Notes: generated by a model from the sequence alone, not told the origin. A stretch of DNA of 20,957 nucleotides from Firmicutes bacterium UBA1440 (GCA_002329565.1 DCTM01000034.1:22425-43381), one strand, 5' to 3'. Positions 1-7,668 are shown, counted from the first letter of the stretch. Program-made: numbers and translations.

Positions 1-33
1 ATTGTAAAGGCTCTGCATATAATTTTCCTGCAC
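1..33 (-). CDS. Possible 5' end of a gene running off the left edge
   Basis: On the minus strand an open frame runs to the left edge from a GTG at 33 or an ATG at 18. The ATG is preceded by AGGA at a spacing of about seven bases, and an AT-rich TATAAT-like stretch lies further upstream (around 75-100). Only 6 to 11 residues are visible, so no family can be assigned. The stretch could equally be non-coding; this is a flag rather than a firm call. Confidence 0.2.
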   Translation of the reverse strand, partial: MQENYMQSLYN

Positions 34-169
34 CGTAATCACTGCCTTTCCGTACGATATTTCCGTATGATAAAAAATTAATATTATACATAATCTACCA
101 TAAAATTTCTTGCATTACAATGAATTGTGTTATAATTCTGTTCCTTAATAATGATGCTGCAAATTTATA

Positions 170-209
170 AAGCACTGCTCCCGTCTGCCGGACAGAGTGA
201 GCAGTGCTT
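170..209 (-). terminator. Hairpin downstream of the broken decarboxylase gene
   Basis: AAGCACTGCTC and its exact complement GAGCAGTGCTT form an 11-bp stem around an 18-base loop. It lies just past the stop codon of the minus-strand decarboxylase remnant. On the minus strand it is followed by a T-rich but interrupted run, so it is a plausible though imperfect intrinsic terminator. Confidence 0.55.
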
Positions 210-213
210 CCCT

Positions 214-1610
214 TTATAATTGTTTCATCAAGCGTTTAATTTCAGCGATGCAAATATCGATATCTTCGTATGTGGTTTTGTATGAGCAGACACTGACTCG
301 CATAACCGCATATCCGTGCCAAGATGATGGACCGAGCCACAGAACGCCCGATTTCCGGATAGCATCTATGAGTTGTTTTGTCTTTTCATCGCTCTGCCAC
401 CTTGCAACCACTTGGTTGAAGACAACTTCATTTTCAACTGAAAGCCCTATCGATTTAAGACCTTCTGCAAAGTACGCAGCCTTTGTGTGCAGCTCGTACA
501 CCAGCTCCGAGAGACCTCGCTTACCGAGTCCCATTAAGGTTGCCCAAACATCAAGCGCCCGCGCACGGCGTGACATCTCCATCGTATACATCATACTGTC
601 GCGATTGCCCTCTGTAATCTGAATGTATCCGCCTGTCATATGCATTGCATTTATGAGCCCCTGTGTCTGCAGAGCACGATACCATTATCATACGGTGCAT
701 TCAGTGTCTTGTGCGCGTCCATAGACCAAGAGTCGGCATACTCCATACCCTCTGTAAGATAAGCCAGCTCATCGCAGGCCGCCGCCCAAAGGCCGAAAGC
801 CCCGTCTACATGCACCCAAGCCCCGGCCTCTGATGCCTTTCGGCAAATGCTCTTGAAATCATCAAAAGCACCGCTGTTGACATTGCCGGCCTGTAAAATC
901 AGTAATGTCCCGTTGTCGAGCGGCGGAATCATATCCGAACGGATGCGACCCTGCTCATCCATCGGTACTTTGATCAGATTATCCTGCCCGAGCCCTATAA
1001 TGGAGAGTGCTTTGAATACCGTTGAGTGAGCACCTTCGCTGACGGCGACTTTTAGTTTAGGTGCATTGTTGAGCCCCGATGCACTTACATTATATCCAAG
1101 ATTTTTCAGCAGATAATTACGCCCTGCCAGTAACGCGCAGTTGATGGCTGTTGAACTGCCGCTGACAAAACCGGCTGCGGTTCCCTGCGGCAAGTGCAAA
1201 AGTTCGGCCAGCCATTTCTCGCATACCTCTTCCATCTTGGCCCCAATCGGCGACATAACGAACATCGCCGGGTTTTGATCCCAAGCGTCTGCCAGCCACT
1301 TTGCGCACAGGGACGACGGCAAGATGCCTCCGCAAACAAAGCCAAAATATCGCCTGCCTGTCTGTGCTACGGTTGCTTTCGACCCGAAGCGATGCAGTAA
1401 TTCCAATACATCTGCATTGGAGGTTGGGCCTTCGCTGAGAGGCATGTCAAAAGCGGAGAGCGCCTCAATGTCTTATTGCGCCGGATATACACGCATATCA
1501 TCGACGGCATGCACGTATTCCAGCGCATATTTGCTTGCGAGCTGCAAATCTTCATCAAAATTTTTCCTACGGATTTCTTCCAAAATCGGGCTGACATACT
1601 TCTGCTCCAT
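214..1610 (-). pseudogene. Broken group II PLP-dependent decarboxylase (aromatic amino acid/glutamate decarboxylase-like)
   Basis: The intact ancestor would be a cytoplasmic PLP enzyme of about 465 residues that decarboxylates an amino acid; the substrate cannot be told. It starts at ATG 1610 with GGAGG nine bases upstream. Codon 46 is an in-frame TAA (1473-1475). The frame then stays open to a TAA at 651-653. The C-terminal third continues in another frame (about 670 to 214), consistent with loss of one base near 660-675 just after the GIVLC motif. Family marks are intact: GSSTAIN, the PLP-stacking His in SEGAHST, the Asp in HVDGAF, and the Schiff-base Lys in DAHKTLNAPYDNGI. The two lesions in an otherwise well-preserved gene suggest recent decay or, less likely, sequencing error. 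A short N-terminal peptide of 45 residues would still be made. Confidence 0.85.
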
Positions 1611-1631
1611 AAATCATTTCCTCCATTCGAT

Positions 1632-1645
1632 ATGTTCAAGAACAT
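1632..1645. promoter_or_regulatory. Palindrome in the decarboxylase leader, possible operator
   Basis: ATGTTC-AA-GAACAT is a two-fold symmetric 14-bp site between the likely promoter and the RBS of the decarboxylase remnant. Its position suggests a repressor site, but the binding protein is unknown. The half-site order is the reverse of a LexA box. Confidence 0.35.
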
Positions 1646-1676
1646 GAATTCCGATAAGATATTTCTCATTATCTTG

Positions 1677-1705
1677 ATTATACTCTATTTACAAGAACTT
1701 TTCGA
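1677..1705 (-). promoter_or_regulatory. Probable sigma-70 type promoter of the decarboxylase remnant
   Basis: On the minus strand a perfect TATAAT (1677-1682) lies 17 bases from a weak -35, TCGAAA (1700-1705). It is about 65 bases upstream of the start codon. Confidence 0.5.
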
Positions 1706-1770
1706 CTGAAAATACAGTCAAATCACTTTTTTACATTTCTCCTGTTCTCTGTATTGCTGATCTTATGAGG

Positions 1771-1800
1771 TGGACAATCCATTATTGATTGTGCTACACT
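1771..1800 (+). promoter_or_regulatory. Probable promoter of the Vsr-like gene
   Basis: TGGACA (five of six bases of the -35 consensus) and TACACT are separated by 18 bases, with TG one base before the -10, an extended -10 feature. The site lies 36 bases upstream of the start codon. Confidence 0.5.
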
Positions 1801-1835
1801 GAAGATACGGAACTGCAATTATCGGAGGCCATGCA

Positions 1836-2255
1836 ATGACAAAGAAGACACCGGAACAGATCAGCTACAATATGAAGCAAATCAAAAGCAAGGATTCCGC
1901 AATAGAGTTATTGCTCAGGAAAGAATTATGGCGGCGCGGTCTGCGTTACCGTAAGAATGTTAAGGGCATAATAGGCAAACCCGATATAGCCTTTATCGGA
2001 AAAAAGGTCGCAGTTTTTTGCGACAGTGAATTCTGGCATGGATACGATTGGGAAAACCGCCGCAACGATTTCAAGTCAAACCGTGACTTTTGGATACCTA
2101 AGATCGAACGCAATATTCAGCGCGATTTCGAAGTGACACAGTCACTGCAATCGGAAGGATGGACTGTCCTTCGCTTTTGGGGTATGGATATCAAGACAAA
2201 TTTCGTACACTGCGCCGACATCATCGAAGCCGCCGTGCGTGGAGAAAAAGAATAA
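1836..2255 (+). CDS. Very short patch repair (Vsr-like) endonuclease
   Basis: Vsr enzymes nick DNA next to a T:G mismatch produced by deamination of 5-methylcytosine, starting short-patch repair. This 139-residue protein has the family layout: the N-terminal MKQIKSKDSAIE segment, LRYRKNV, GKPDIAF with the likely catalytic Asp50, FWHG with His68, then DFWIPKIERNIQRD and GWTVLRFW. E. coli Vsr binds a structural zinc through Cys66, His71, Cys73 and Cys117; the corresponding Cys positions here appear to be Glu, Trp and Gly/Met, so that zinc site seems absent. GGAGG lies upstream of the ATG at 1836 (an earlier ATG at 1831 stops after two codons). No Dcm-type cytosine methyltransferase is in the window, which is unusual because the two often pair. 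The gene is followed by the YeiH-like gene after 64 bases on the same strand. Family assignment is good; activity is inferred. Confidence 0.85.
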   Translation: MTKKTPEQISYNMKQIKSKDSAIELLLRKELWRRGLRYRKNVKGIIGKPDIAFIGKKVAVFCDSEFWHGYDWENRRNDFKSNRDFWIPKIERNIQRDFEVTQSLQSEGWTVLRFWGMDIKTNFVHCADIIEAAVRGEKE

Positions 2256-2319
2256 AAATATATAACATATGAACAAATTCAGCCAATGTATTCTTTTGCA
2301 AAGGAAGGAACAAGAAATC

Positions 2320-3405
2320 ATGACATTTTTCAAGAAAAACACTCTCGGTATATTACTATGCATTATCATAGCAAGCATATCGACATGTCTTTCTGCCGTA
2401 CAGATTGGTGCTGTCTCCCTTGAAGTGGTCGGAGCGCCGGTTTTTGCAATATTGATAGGAATGTTGCTCACTCTCTTCTTTCCCACACTCGCAACAAGGG
2501 AAAATACAAAGCCGGGCATTTCCTTTACTTCAAAAAAAATATTGCAAGCAGCAGTCGTCATACTGGGATTTTCTCTTAACATCGGTATTATAGTACAAGT
2601 TGGTGCGGTGAGCCTTCCTGTAATTGTTTCGACGATTTTGACATCTCTGATAGTTGCATTGCTTTTAATGAAACTCTTGCGAACAGATAGAAATGTGGCC
2701 TGTCTAATCGGCGTAGGTTCTTCGATTTGCGGCGGTTCGGCTATAGCCGCCACAGCACCGATAATTGGCGCGAGTGATGAAGACGTTGCCCAATCGATTT
2801 CGGTCATCTTCCTGTTCAATGTGCTCGCAGCCTTGATTTTCCCCACACTCGGTTATCACTTGGGACTGGGAACCGAAGGCTTCGCCATTTTCGCAGGCAC
2901 AGCGGTCAACGATACCTCCTCAGTGACTGCTGCCGCCGCGACAGCAGAGAGCATATACGGCACCCACGGAATCCTTTCCGCCGCTGTCACTGTCAAACTT
3001 ACCAGAACCTTGGCTATCATTCCGATTACATTAATCTTGGCATCGATTCGCATTCGTAAGGAAAATTTAGGCGACGAGACGGGAACCAAGGTGTCCATGC
3101 GCAAGATATTCCCTACCTTTATCCTCTTCTTCCTTGCTGCATCTGTTATCACAACAATCGTAGGGTTGCTCCCCGCAAGCGGTTTCAATGCATTTTACAA
3201 CAATACGTTTGTGACAACCGCCAAGTGGCTGGCAAAATTTTTTATCGCTATGGCGATGTGTGCAATCGGATTAAATACTAATATCGTCAATCTTATTCGC
3301 AAAGGCGGAACACCGATCATCTTGGGATTTAGCTGTTGGGTATCGATTATTGTCGTTTCACTGCTGGTGCAGCACCTTACGGGAATCTTTTATTCAAACC
3401 TTTAA
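2320..3405 (+). CDS. YeiH/UPF0324 family membrane protein (putative sulfate exporter family)
   Basis: A polytopic inner-membrane protein of 361 residues with about ten hydrophobic segments, in a family called YeiH or UPF0324 and annotated as putative sulfate exporters; substrates are not well established. Family marks include the conserved glycine/alanine-rich CGGSAIAATAPIIGA segment (about residues 145-160), FAGTAVNDTSSVTAA in the middle, and the C-terminal AMCAIGLNTNI. The frame opens at 2269, but ATG 2320 is preferred: it has AAGGAAGG eleven bases upstream and gives an N-terminus that leads straight into the first helix, whereas 2269 lacks a ribosome binding site. It follows the Vsr-like gene and may share its transcript. 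No LysR regulator, common beside yeiH in other bacteria, is present. It ends before a strong bidirectional terminator. Confidence 0.85.
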   Translation: MTFFKKNTLGILLCIIIASISTCLSAVQIGAVSLEVVGAPVFAILIGMLLTLFFPTLATRENTKPGISFTSKKILQAAVVILGFSLNIGIIVQVGAVSLPVIVSTILTSLIVALLLMKLLRTDRNVACLIGVGSSICGGSAIAATAPIIGASDEDVAQSISVIFLFNVLAALIFPTLGYHLGLGTEGFAIFAGTAVNDTSSVTAAAATAESIYGTHGILSAAVTVKLTRTLAIIPITLILASIRIRKENLGDETGTKVSMRKIFPTFILFFLAASVITTIVGLLPASGFNAFYNNTFVTTAKWLAKFFIAMAMCAIGLNTNIVNLIRKGGTPIILGFSCWVSIIVVSLLVQHLTGIFYSNL

Positions 3406-3433
3406 AATTTGAATACGCTATCTTTTCAATATA

Positions 3434-3479
3434 AAAAACCTCACTGCCATATACAGTTGTATATTGCAGCGAGGTTTTT
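3434..3479. terminator. Long bidirectional terminator between convergent genes
   Basis: AAAAACCTC pairs with GAGGTTTTT; after one mismatch CTGC pairs with GCAG, and after another ATATACA pairs with TGTATAT around a GT tip. The A/T tracts at both ends let it work for the plus-strand YeiH-like gene and the minus-strand hemerythrin gene that converge here. Confidence 0.85.
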
Positions 3480-3494
3480 CATACTGCAGTATAA

Positions 3495-3896
3495 TTACCT
3501 GTGTTGTTTTTTTGCAAATTCACCAATCTTCTTGTCCATATTGGAAATGTGCTGTGTCAGCCAATCCAATACCATTCGGTTCGCATTGAGAATCACCATC
3601 AAATTTCCACCGGATTTATCGTACTCCTTGCGCAGGTCATCCAATTTTGCGATAAAAGCCGTGTGAGCAGCTTTTTGTTCGTTGTATCCGGGATAATTAA
3701 TGCTGAGCATATATCTTTCCTCATCGCCAAAGTGCTTCCTTGTATACTCATCTAAAAAGCGTAACAGTTCTCCGACATACTCCTTTGCCTGATTATTCTT
3801 TCCCGCCTCAAATAGCTTCTCGGCTTTTTCAAACCACATTTTGTGTTGTTCATCGATCAATTCTACTCCAACGGCTAAATCCGGTGTCCAAAGCAT
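3495..3896 (-). CDS. Bacteriohemerythrin
   Basis: A small cytoplasmic non-haem di-iron protein of 133 residues, of the family that binds O2 and is thought to serve in oxygen sensing, storage or detoxification. The frame opens further upstream, but ATG 3896 is chosen because AAGGAGGG lies just before it and the protein then begins with the usual W-x-P-x-L-x-V-G-V. Compared with Methylococcus hemerythrin, the ligand positions are His18, His55, Glu59, Gln74, His78, His116 and Asp121. Spacing matches the family from the second ligand on, and the third His of the canonical set is replaced by Gln74. It lies downstream of a diguanylate cyclase on the same strand but has its own likely promoter at 3987-3992. 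A link between oxygen and c-di-GMP signalling is possible but only inferred. Confidence 0.9.
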   Translation of the reverse strand: MLWTPDLAVGVELIDEQHKMWFEKAEKLFEAGKNNQAKEYVGELLRFLDEYTRKHFGDEERYMLSINYPGYNEQKAAHTAFIAKLDDLRKEYDKSGGNLMVILNANRMVLDWLTQHISNMDKKIGEFAKKQHR

Positions 3897-3932
3897 ATAA
3901 ATTCCCTCCTTAAAAAGTTTTCTCTTCTGTGA

Positions 3933-3962
3933 TTTCAAGGGATGCCTCGACAGGCCTTGAAA
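3933..3962 (-). promoter_or_regulatory. Stem-loop in the hemerythrin leader
   Basis: TTTCAAG pairs with CTTGAAA; inside it GCCT pairs with AGGC around CGAC, with a four-base bulge. It lies between the likely promoter and the RBS of the hemerythrin gene. On the minus strand no T tract follows it, so it is more likely a leader structure than a terminator. Confidence 0.45.
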
Positions 3963-3986
3963 AAATTAATTTTTACTGTCAAATTT

Positions 3987-4017
3987 ATTATACCATCTTT
4001 TTCTAACCGGAAAAAGA
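3987..4017 (-). promoter_or_regulatory. Extended -10 promoter of hemerythrin with an overlapping inverted repeat
   Basis: The minus strand reads TGG-TATAAT (3987-3995), an extended -10. Just upstream, TCTTTTTC and GAAAAAGA (3996-4003 and 4010-4017) form an 8-bp inverted repeat over the -35 region. It may be an operator, or a weak terminator for the upstream cyclase gene. Confidence 0.5.
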
Positions 4018-4028
4018 CATTTTATAAC

Positions 4029-5207
4029 TTAAAATTCGGGATGACTGTAACTGATACTGCGCCCCTGTAATAACGGGAAATCTCTCTTATATATGCTCTT
4101 GTCCTCATACATCAAATCATCAAGATGTTTAAGAAATTCCTCAGCACTCATGCGTGAGCTGTAGTCATATTTTGCATACCCCATGCTGAAACTGAGTTTA
4201 TATGCATCGGAATTGCTCTCATTAAATATTCTTACGCGTTTACGAATTCTATTAACGATGGCGTCCAAATCTGTTTCATTTGAGATATCCGTGATAATGC
4301 AAAACTCATCCCCTCCGAATCTGGCGATAAAATCTCTTGCTCTGACGGATTTCCGCAACAATTTTGCAGTGTTTTCCAGAGCCTTGTCTCCTACGTTATG
4401 TCCAAATGTGTCATTTATATGTTTAAAATCGTTTATGTCCAACAAAATAGCGGCAAAAGTATCCTTTGCACTGCTCGAGTTGATTTTTTCTTTTAAATAT
4501 GTATCCAGCATCATGCGGTTGTTGACTCCTGTCAAATAGTCCGTATACATGCTATTCATTTGTATATTAAAGAATACTATTAACAACGAGAACACAAAAC
4601 AGTTTAGTATAAATGACGTGCCGTAGAACATGGATTGAATGACAATGCCGATAAGCGGCGGAATCGGGAAGAAAAGAATGGCAATGAAATTCTTTTTTTC
4701 TATCCTTTTTCGATATTTAACAGCCATTTCGACAGCCAGAAGCAATAATAAAGCCATTAAAAGCACCGGAACCAAAATTAACGGACCGCGTCGGTAGATA
4801 TTATCCGAATCAATCGAATAAAACCATCCGAAGTGTTGCGCAATTAGAAAGACCGCAATATAAAGAAGATTAATTGCACCGAGAAAACGAAGAAAATATT
4901 TTGTTTTTCTTTCTTTGCGAAATATCAGAAAATGTATGTATGCCAACCACAAGCAAGGTATTACCGGCACAAGCATGAAGAGAAGAAAATTTCCGATCTC
5001 GTTAATCGCCGGAAAAACAGCTAACGTCATTCCGTCAAATCTGCCAAGTGTATCAATGCACAGCATAAATACAGCAAAAAACAAAATTGCCATAAACAAG
5101 TTGTCCTGCAATGTTCTGCTTTCGCTGTTTTTTCGCACATGAAAGCCAAGGATTAAAAGAATGATTACAGAATATAGGTTTAACATAAAAATACTCACAT
5201 TATTCAT
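4029..5207 (-). CDS. Membrane diguanylate cyclase with 7-TM-like sensor and GGDEF domain (copy 1)
   Basis: Synthesises the second messenger c-di-GMP from two GTP. The 392-residue protein has about seven hydrophobic segments in residues 8-215, then a GGDEF domain from about 222 to 375. The active-site motif GGDEF is at 298-302, preceded by RARD at 289-292, an RxxD inhibitory site at the usual five-residue distance, so product feedback is expected. The family motifs TDYLTGVNNR and DINDFKHINDTFGH are intact. The start at 5207 has GGAG about ten bases upstream. A second copy (8308-9450) aligns without gaps over about 375 residues; this copy has a longer C-terminal tail. It is followed by the hemerythrin gene on the same strand. 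What the membrane part senses is unknown. Confidence 0.9.
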   Translation of the reverse strand: MNNVSIFMLNLYSVIILLILGFHVRKNSESRTLQDNLFMAILFFAVFMLCIDTLGRFDGMTLAVFPAINEIGNFLLFMLVPVIPCLWLAYIHFLIFRKERKTKYFLRFLGAINLLYIAVFLIAQHFGWFYSIDSDNIYRRGPLILVPVLLMALLLLLAVEMAVKYRKRIEKKNFIAILFFPIPPLIGIVIQSMFYGTSFILNCFVFSLLIVFFNIQMNSMYTDYLTGVNNRMMLDTYLKEKINSSSAKDTFAAILLDINDFKHINDTFGHNVGDKALENTAKLLRKSVRARDFIARFGGDEFCIITDISNETDLDAIVNRIRKRVRIFNESNSDAYKLSFSMGYAKYDYSSRMSAEEFLKHLDDLMYEDKSIYKRDFPLLQGRSISYSHPEF

Positions 5208-5302
5208 TAGTATCTACTCCGCCCACTTTGTCAGAAATCGGTTTTTCTTAGATTGCTTGAAGTTTCATGTATTCTTTTATGCCTTTACTTAACCTGTTGT
5301 TA

Positions 5303-5331
5303 ATTTTATCACAGTTTTCTTATAATTTCCA
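5303..5331 (-). promoter_or_regulatory. Probable promoter of cyclase copy 1
   Basis: The minus strand has TGGAAA (5326-5331) and TAAAAT (5303-5308) with 17 bases between. The string GATAAAAT plus a following AAC recurs at the promoter of cyclase copy 2, which supports both calls. Confidence 0.5.
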
Positions 5332-5409
5332 TCTGAAGACAAAAAATCCTCCAAATCTTACGGGATTTATATGAATAAACGAAAATCATTCCTGTTGAAA
5401 TTTTACTTA

Positions 5410-6144
5410 TTATGTCTGCCTTAAAATTTCTTTGAAAACAGCTTGCGTTTCTTCCGCATCATTAAGATTAAATATAATAATGCCGTCATCTGTTTTTAGA
5501 TAAATGAAAGGCGGCTTCTCAGCATCAACAAATAACTTTACCGACCCCAGCTCTTTTGTTTTGAAGTGTCCCTTCAGCTTTGAGCCCAGCGCCGCGCCGT
5601 TGGTGCGCATTTTTATATCAGGCAATTCTTCATTAAGTTCTACAGACTCAATTGACTCCCAGTTATATACATCTCCGTATATGCCTTGAATTTCTATGCC
5701 GTATTCATGAAAAGTAACCTCGGTTGGTTGCAATGAAAAGAACAGCAAAACAACAACAAAGATTAATGAGACAGCCGTTATAATTATAGGTACGGCGAAT
5801 TTCTTTCCCGCCCCTTTGCGTATTTTTCCGTTTTCATCATAAATATTGCCATCATACTTTTGCGCTCTAATCAGAAAATAGAATGTTGAAGCAATAAAAA
5901 ATATTATAGCCGGGATAAACACAGACTTAAATCCCAAAGCCTGCAATACACCCATAATGATGAAAGCTCCCCCGGTAACATAAGAATATATTCCTATCAG
6001 ACGGCCGAGACCTTCCGTGCCGACGTTCTTCTGTTTCTCTTTTGACATGGTGTTATAGCCTGAGATCAGGAAATAACATTTAAATATATGAACTGCCACC
6101 CCTATGGCAATAAGAAGTATGCCGAGACCTATAAATAACCACAT
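5410..6144 (-). CDS. DUF3784-like membrane protein with a PH-like C-terminal domain
   Basis: A 244-residue membrane protein of unknown function. The N-terminal 100 residues hold three hydrophobic segments and the LISGYNTMSKEKQKN stretch typical of DUF3784 proteins. A fourth helix lies at about 117-139, followed by a soluble tail of about 100 residues whose pattern of short beta strands and a final amphipathic helix resembles a bacterial PH domain (EVTFHEYGIEI, YNWESIESVEL, DAEETQAVFKEIL). The PH assignment is inferred from pattern. ATG 6144 has GGGAAGGG just upstream, and a perfect TATAAT lies on the minus strand at 6210-6215 with a weak -35. It sits between the MFS gene and cyclase copy 1, all in one direction, with gaps of 121 and 202 bases that suggest separate transcription. 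Confidence 0.7.
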   Translation of the reverse strand: MWLFIGLGILLIAIGVAVHIFKCYFLISGYNTMSKEKQKNVGTEGLGRLIGIYSYVTGGAFIIMGVLQALGFKSVFIPAIIFFIASTFYFLIRAQKYDGNIYDENGKIRKGAGKKFAVPIIITAVSLIFVVVLLFFSLQPTEVTFHEYGIEIQGIYGDVYNWESIESVELNEELPDIKMRTNGAALGSKLKGHFKTKELGSVKLFVDAEKPPFIYLKTDDGIIIFNLNDAEETQAVFKEILRQT

Positions 6145-6227
6145 TTACCCTTCCCTCGTCTCTTTCATTAATCAGATGACTGTCGCGAAGCAGCCATTCA
6201 TACATTTCAATTATAGCGGATTAAAGC

Positions 6228-6252
6228 AAAAAAAGCGACAACATATTGCTTT
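6228..6252 (-). terminator. Weak terminator after the MFS gene
   Basis: On the minus strand AAAGC and GCTTT pair around an 11-base loop, and the second arm runs into a T tract of about seven. It lies just past the MFS stop codon. The stem is short, so confidence is limited. Confidence 0.4.
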
Positions 6253-6265
6253 GGTTTTAATCTTG

Positions 6266-7477
6266 CTATACTTGCGTTCTCAAGCTTCCGCCCGAAAATT
6301 CTTTTCTTGCGACTACCTTTCTTCCATGTAAACAGTAATATAAAAAGATACATGCAAACACAACAACAGCCATACTTATGTATAAAAATCGGTATCCGGT
6401 CACCGGAATCAAAAATCCCAATATAAATGGACCAATTCCCACCCCACCGTCTATGAAGCTAAAGAATGTCGACGTCGCCATACCCATTCGATGCGGAGGG
6501 GATGATTTAATAGCAATGGTCTGAGCACTCGATACGAACGTTCCGTATCCAAAACCAATTAAGACTCCGCTTAATAACAGAACAAAGCCGTTATGAGCCC
6601 GGCCGATCATAAGCAAACCTATCGCCATTAATACGAAAGAAGGGTACATTATAAAGTTTTCACCCTTTTGATCGAACAAGCGACCTGTAAACGGTCTTGA
6701 AATTAAAATGGATGAGGCATAGACAATAAAGAAAAAGCTGCCTGCGTAGACCAAGTTGATTTCTCGCGAATAGACATTGATAAAACTCAGTATACTTGAA
6801 AAGCCGAAACCAATGAATATGCTTACAATTGAAATCGGAACTGCCTTAGTTTCAAAGAAATTATTCAGTGCAAATCCTTTTGTCTCGTCCAATTGTTCTT
6901 GGGTTAATGTCACCTCAGGCACTTTTAAGAAAAATACTATGCCTAAACTGATAGCTATAAGAATAACGGCTAAAATCAAAATCATGCTGAAATTTCCTTG
7001 TTGATTTAGAAACATGCCCAAAAAAGGTCCGACAGCTGAAGCCAAAGTAGCGCTCATCGAGTAATAACTGATGCCTTCACCGCGCCGTTCATCAGGAATT
7101 ATACCTGCAACAATTGTACCCGTTGCCGTTGAACATATTCCGAATGTTGCTCCGTGTAAAAAACGAATAATTATCAAAAGTTCCAGATTTACTATTCCAA
7201 AGTACAGCAGCGTGGTAGCAAGGAAAGAAATCAACCCCAAATAAAGCATCTTTTTGCGTCCGATGCGTTCTATCGATCTGCCAACCAAGATACGAGCCAG
7301 AAGTGTCCCTATTATAAAAATACCGGATGCCAGTCCGGCTTCACTTGGGGAAGCGTGTAAATCATCCATTGCATATACGGTTATCGTCACCATAAGCAAA
7401 TAGTAAGCTAAATAGATAAGCACATTTGTTATTGCATCAATCAGAAAATTTTTAGTCCATAATTTTGACTTATTCAT
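6266..7477 (-). CDS. MFS transporter (YwoG/YfkF-like, drug-efflux type)
   Basis: A 12-helix major facilitator of 403 residues in the cytoplasmic membrane, probably a proton-driven exporter; the substrate is unknown. The signature between helices 2 and 3 is present (GRSIERIGRKKM), and the ISYYSMSATLASAVGPFLG stretch in helix 5 resembles motif C of antiporters. The repeat of the signature in the second half reads SRPFTGRLFDQKG. The frame opens one ATG earlier (7489), but that codon abuts the AGGAG ribosome binding site, so ATG 7477 is preferred. A perfect 10-bp inverted repeat at 7523-7547 lies upstream and may be a regulatory site. No regulator gene is adjacent. Confidence 0.85.
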   Translation of the reverse strand: MNKSKLWTKNFLIDAITNVLIYLAYYLLMVTITVYAMDDLHASPSEAGLASGIFIIGTLLARILVGRSIERIGRKKMLYLGLISFLATTLLYFGIVNLELLIIIRFLHGATFGICSTATGTIVAGIIPDERRGEGISYYSMSATLASAVGPFLGMFLNQQGNFSMILILAVILIAISLGIVFFLKVPEVTLTQEQLDETKGFALNNFFETKAVPISIVSIFIGFGFSSILSFINVYSREINLVYAGSFFFIVYASSILISRPFTGRLFDQKGENFIMYPSFVLMAIGLLMIGRAHNGFVLLLSGVLIGFGYGTFVSSAQTIAIKSSPPHRMGMATSTFFSFIDGGVGIGPFILGFLIPVTGYRFLYISMAVVVFACIFLYYCLHGRKVVARKEFSGGSLRTQV

Positions 7478-7522
7478 TGCAAGAAGCATCTCCTGTATCC
7501 GGAATATTTTCAGTATTGCATG

Positions 7523-7547
7523 TGAAAAATCAAATAATGATTTTTCA
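7523..7547. promoter_or_regulatory. Perfect inverted repeat upstream of the MFS gene
   Basis: TGAAAAATCA and TGATTTTTCA are exact complements around AATAA. The site is about 46 bases upstream of the MFS start and could be an operator; its AT content would also make it a weak RNA hairpin. Confidence 0.45.
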
Positions 7548-7574
7548 AAGTGTTTTACCCTCCAAAAATATAGA

Positions 7575-7596
7575 GACCGGGCTGTTTTGCCCAGTC
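7575..7596 (-). terminator. Terminator-like hairpin after the 197-aa gene
   Basis: GAC-C-GGGC pairs with GCCC-A-GTC around TGTTTT, a 7-bp stem with one mismatch. On the minus strand a T-rich run follows. It lies between the 197-aa gene and the MFS gene, suggesting separate transcripts. Confidence 0.5.
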
Positions 7597-7668
7597 AACC
7601 GTTATTTTATTATATTTAATATAAAATGTCAATCCGCGCTTTAAATGCCGGCAATTACATACAAAAAT

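Noticed and set aside
100..140. Plus-strand promoter with TATAAT near 132
   Set aside because: The spacing to the only -35-like hexamer is 15 bases and no plus-strand gene follows.
655..680. Programmed frameshift joining the two decarboxylase frames
   Set aside because: No slippery heptamer or downstream structure is visible, and the upstream stop codon would make it pointless.
1473..1475. Recoding of the in-frame stop in the decarboxylase
   Set aside because: The codon is TAA, not the TGA or TAG used for selenocysteine or pyrrolysine, and a second independent lesion further on shows decay.
1632..1645. LexA box at the decarboxylase leader
   Set aside because: The half-sites are in the opposite order (GTTC before GAAC) compared with a LexA box.
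2142..2846. 234-residue minus-strand frame opposite the YeiH-like gene
   Set aside because: Antisense to a clear membrane-protein gene; its composition mirrors the codons of the true frame.
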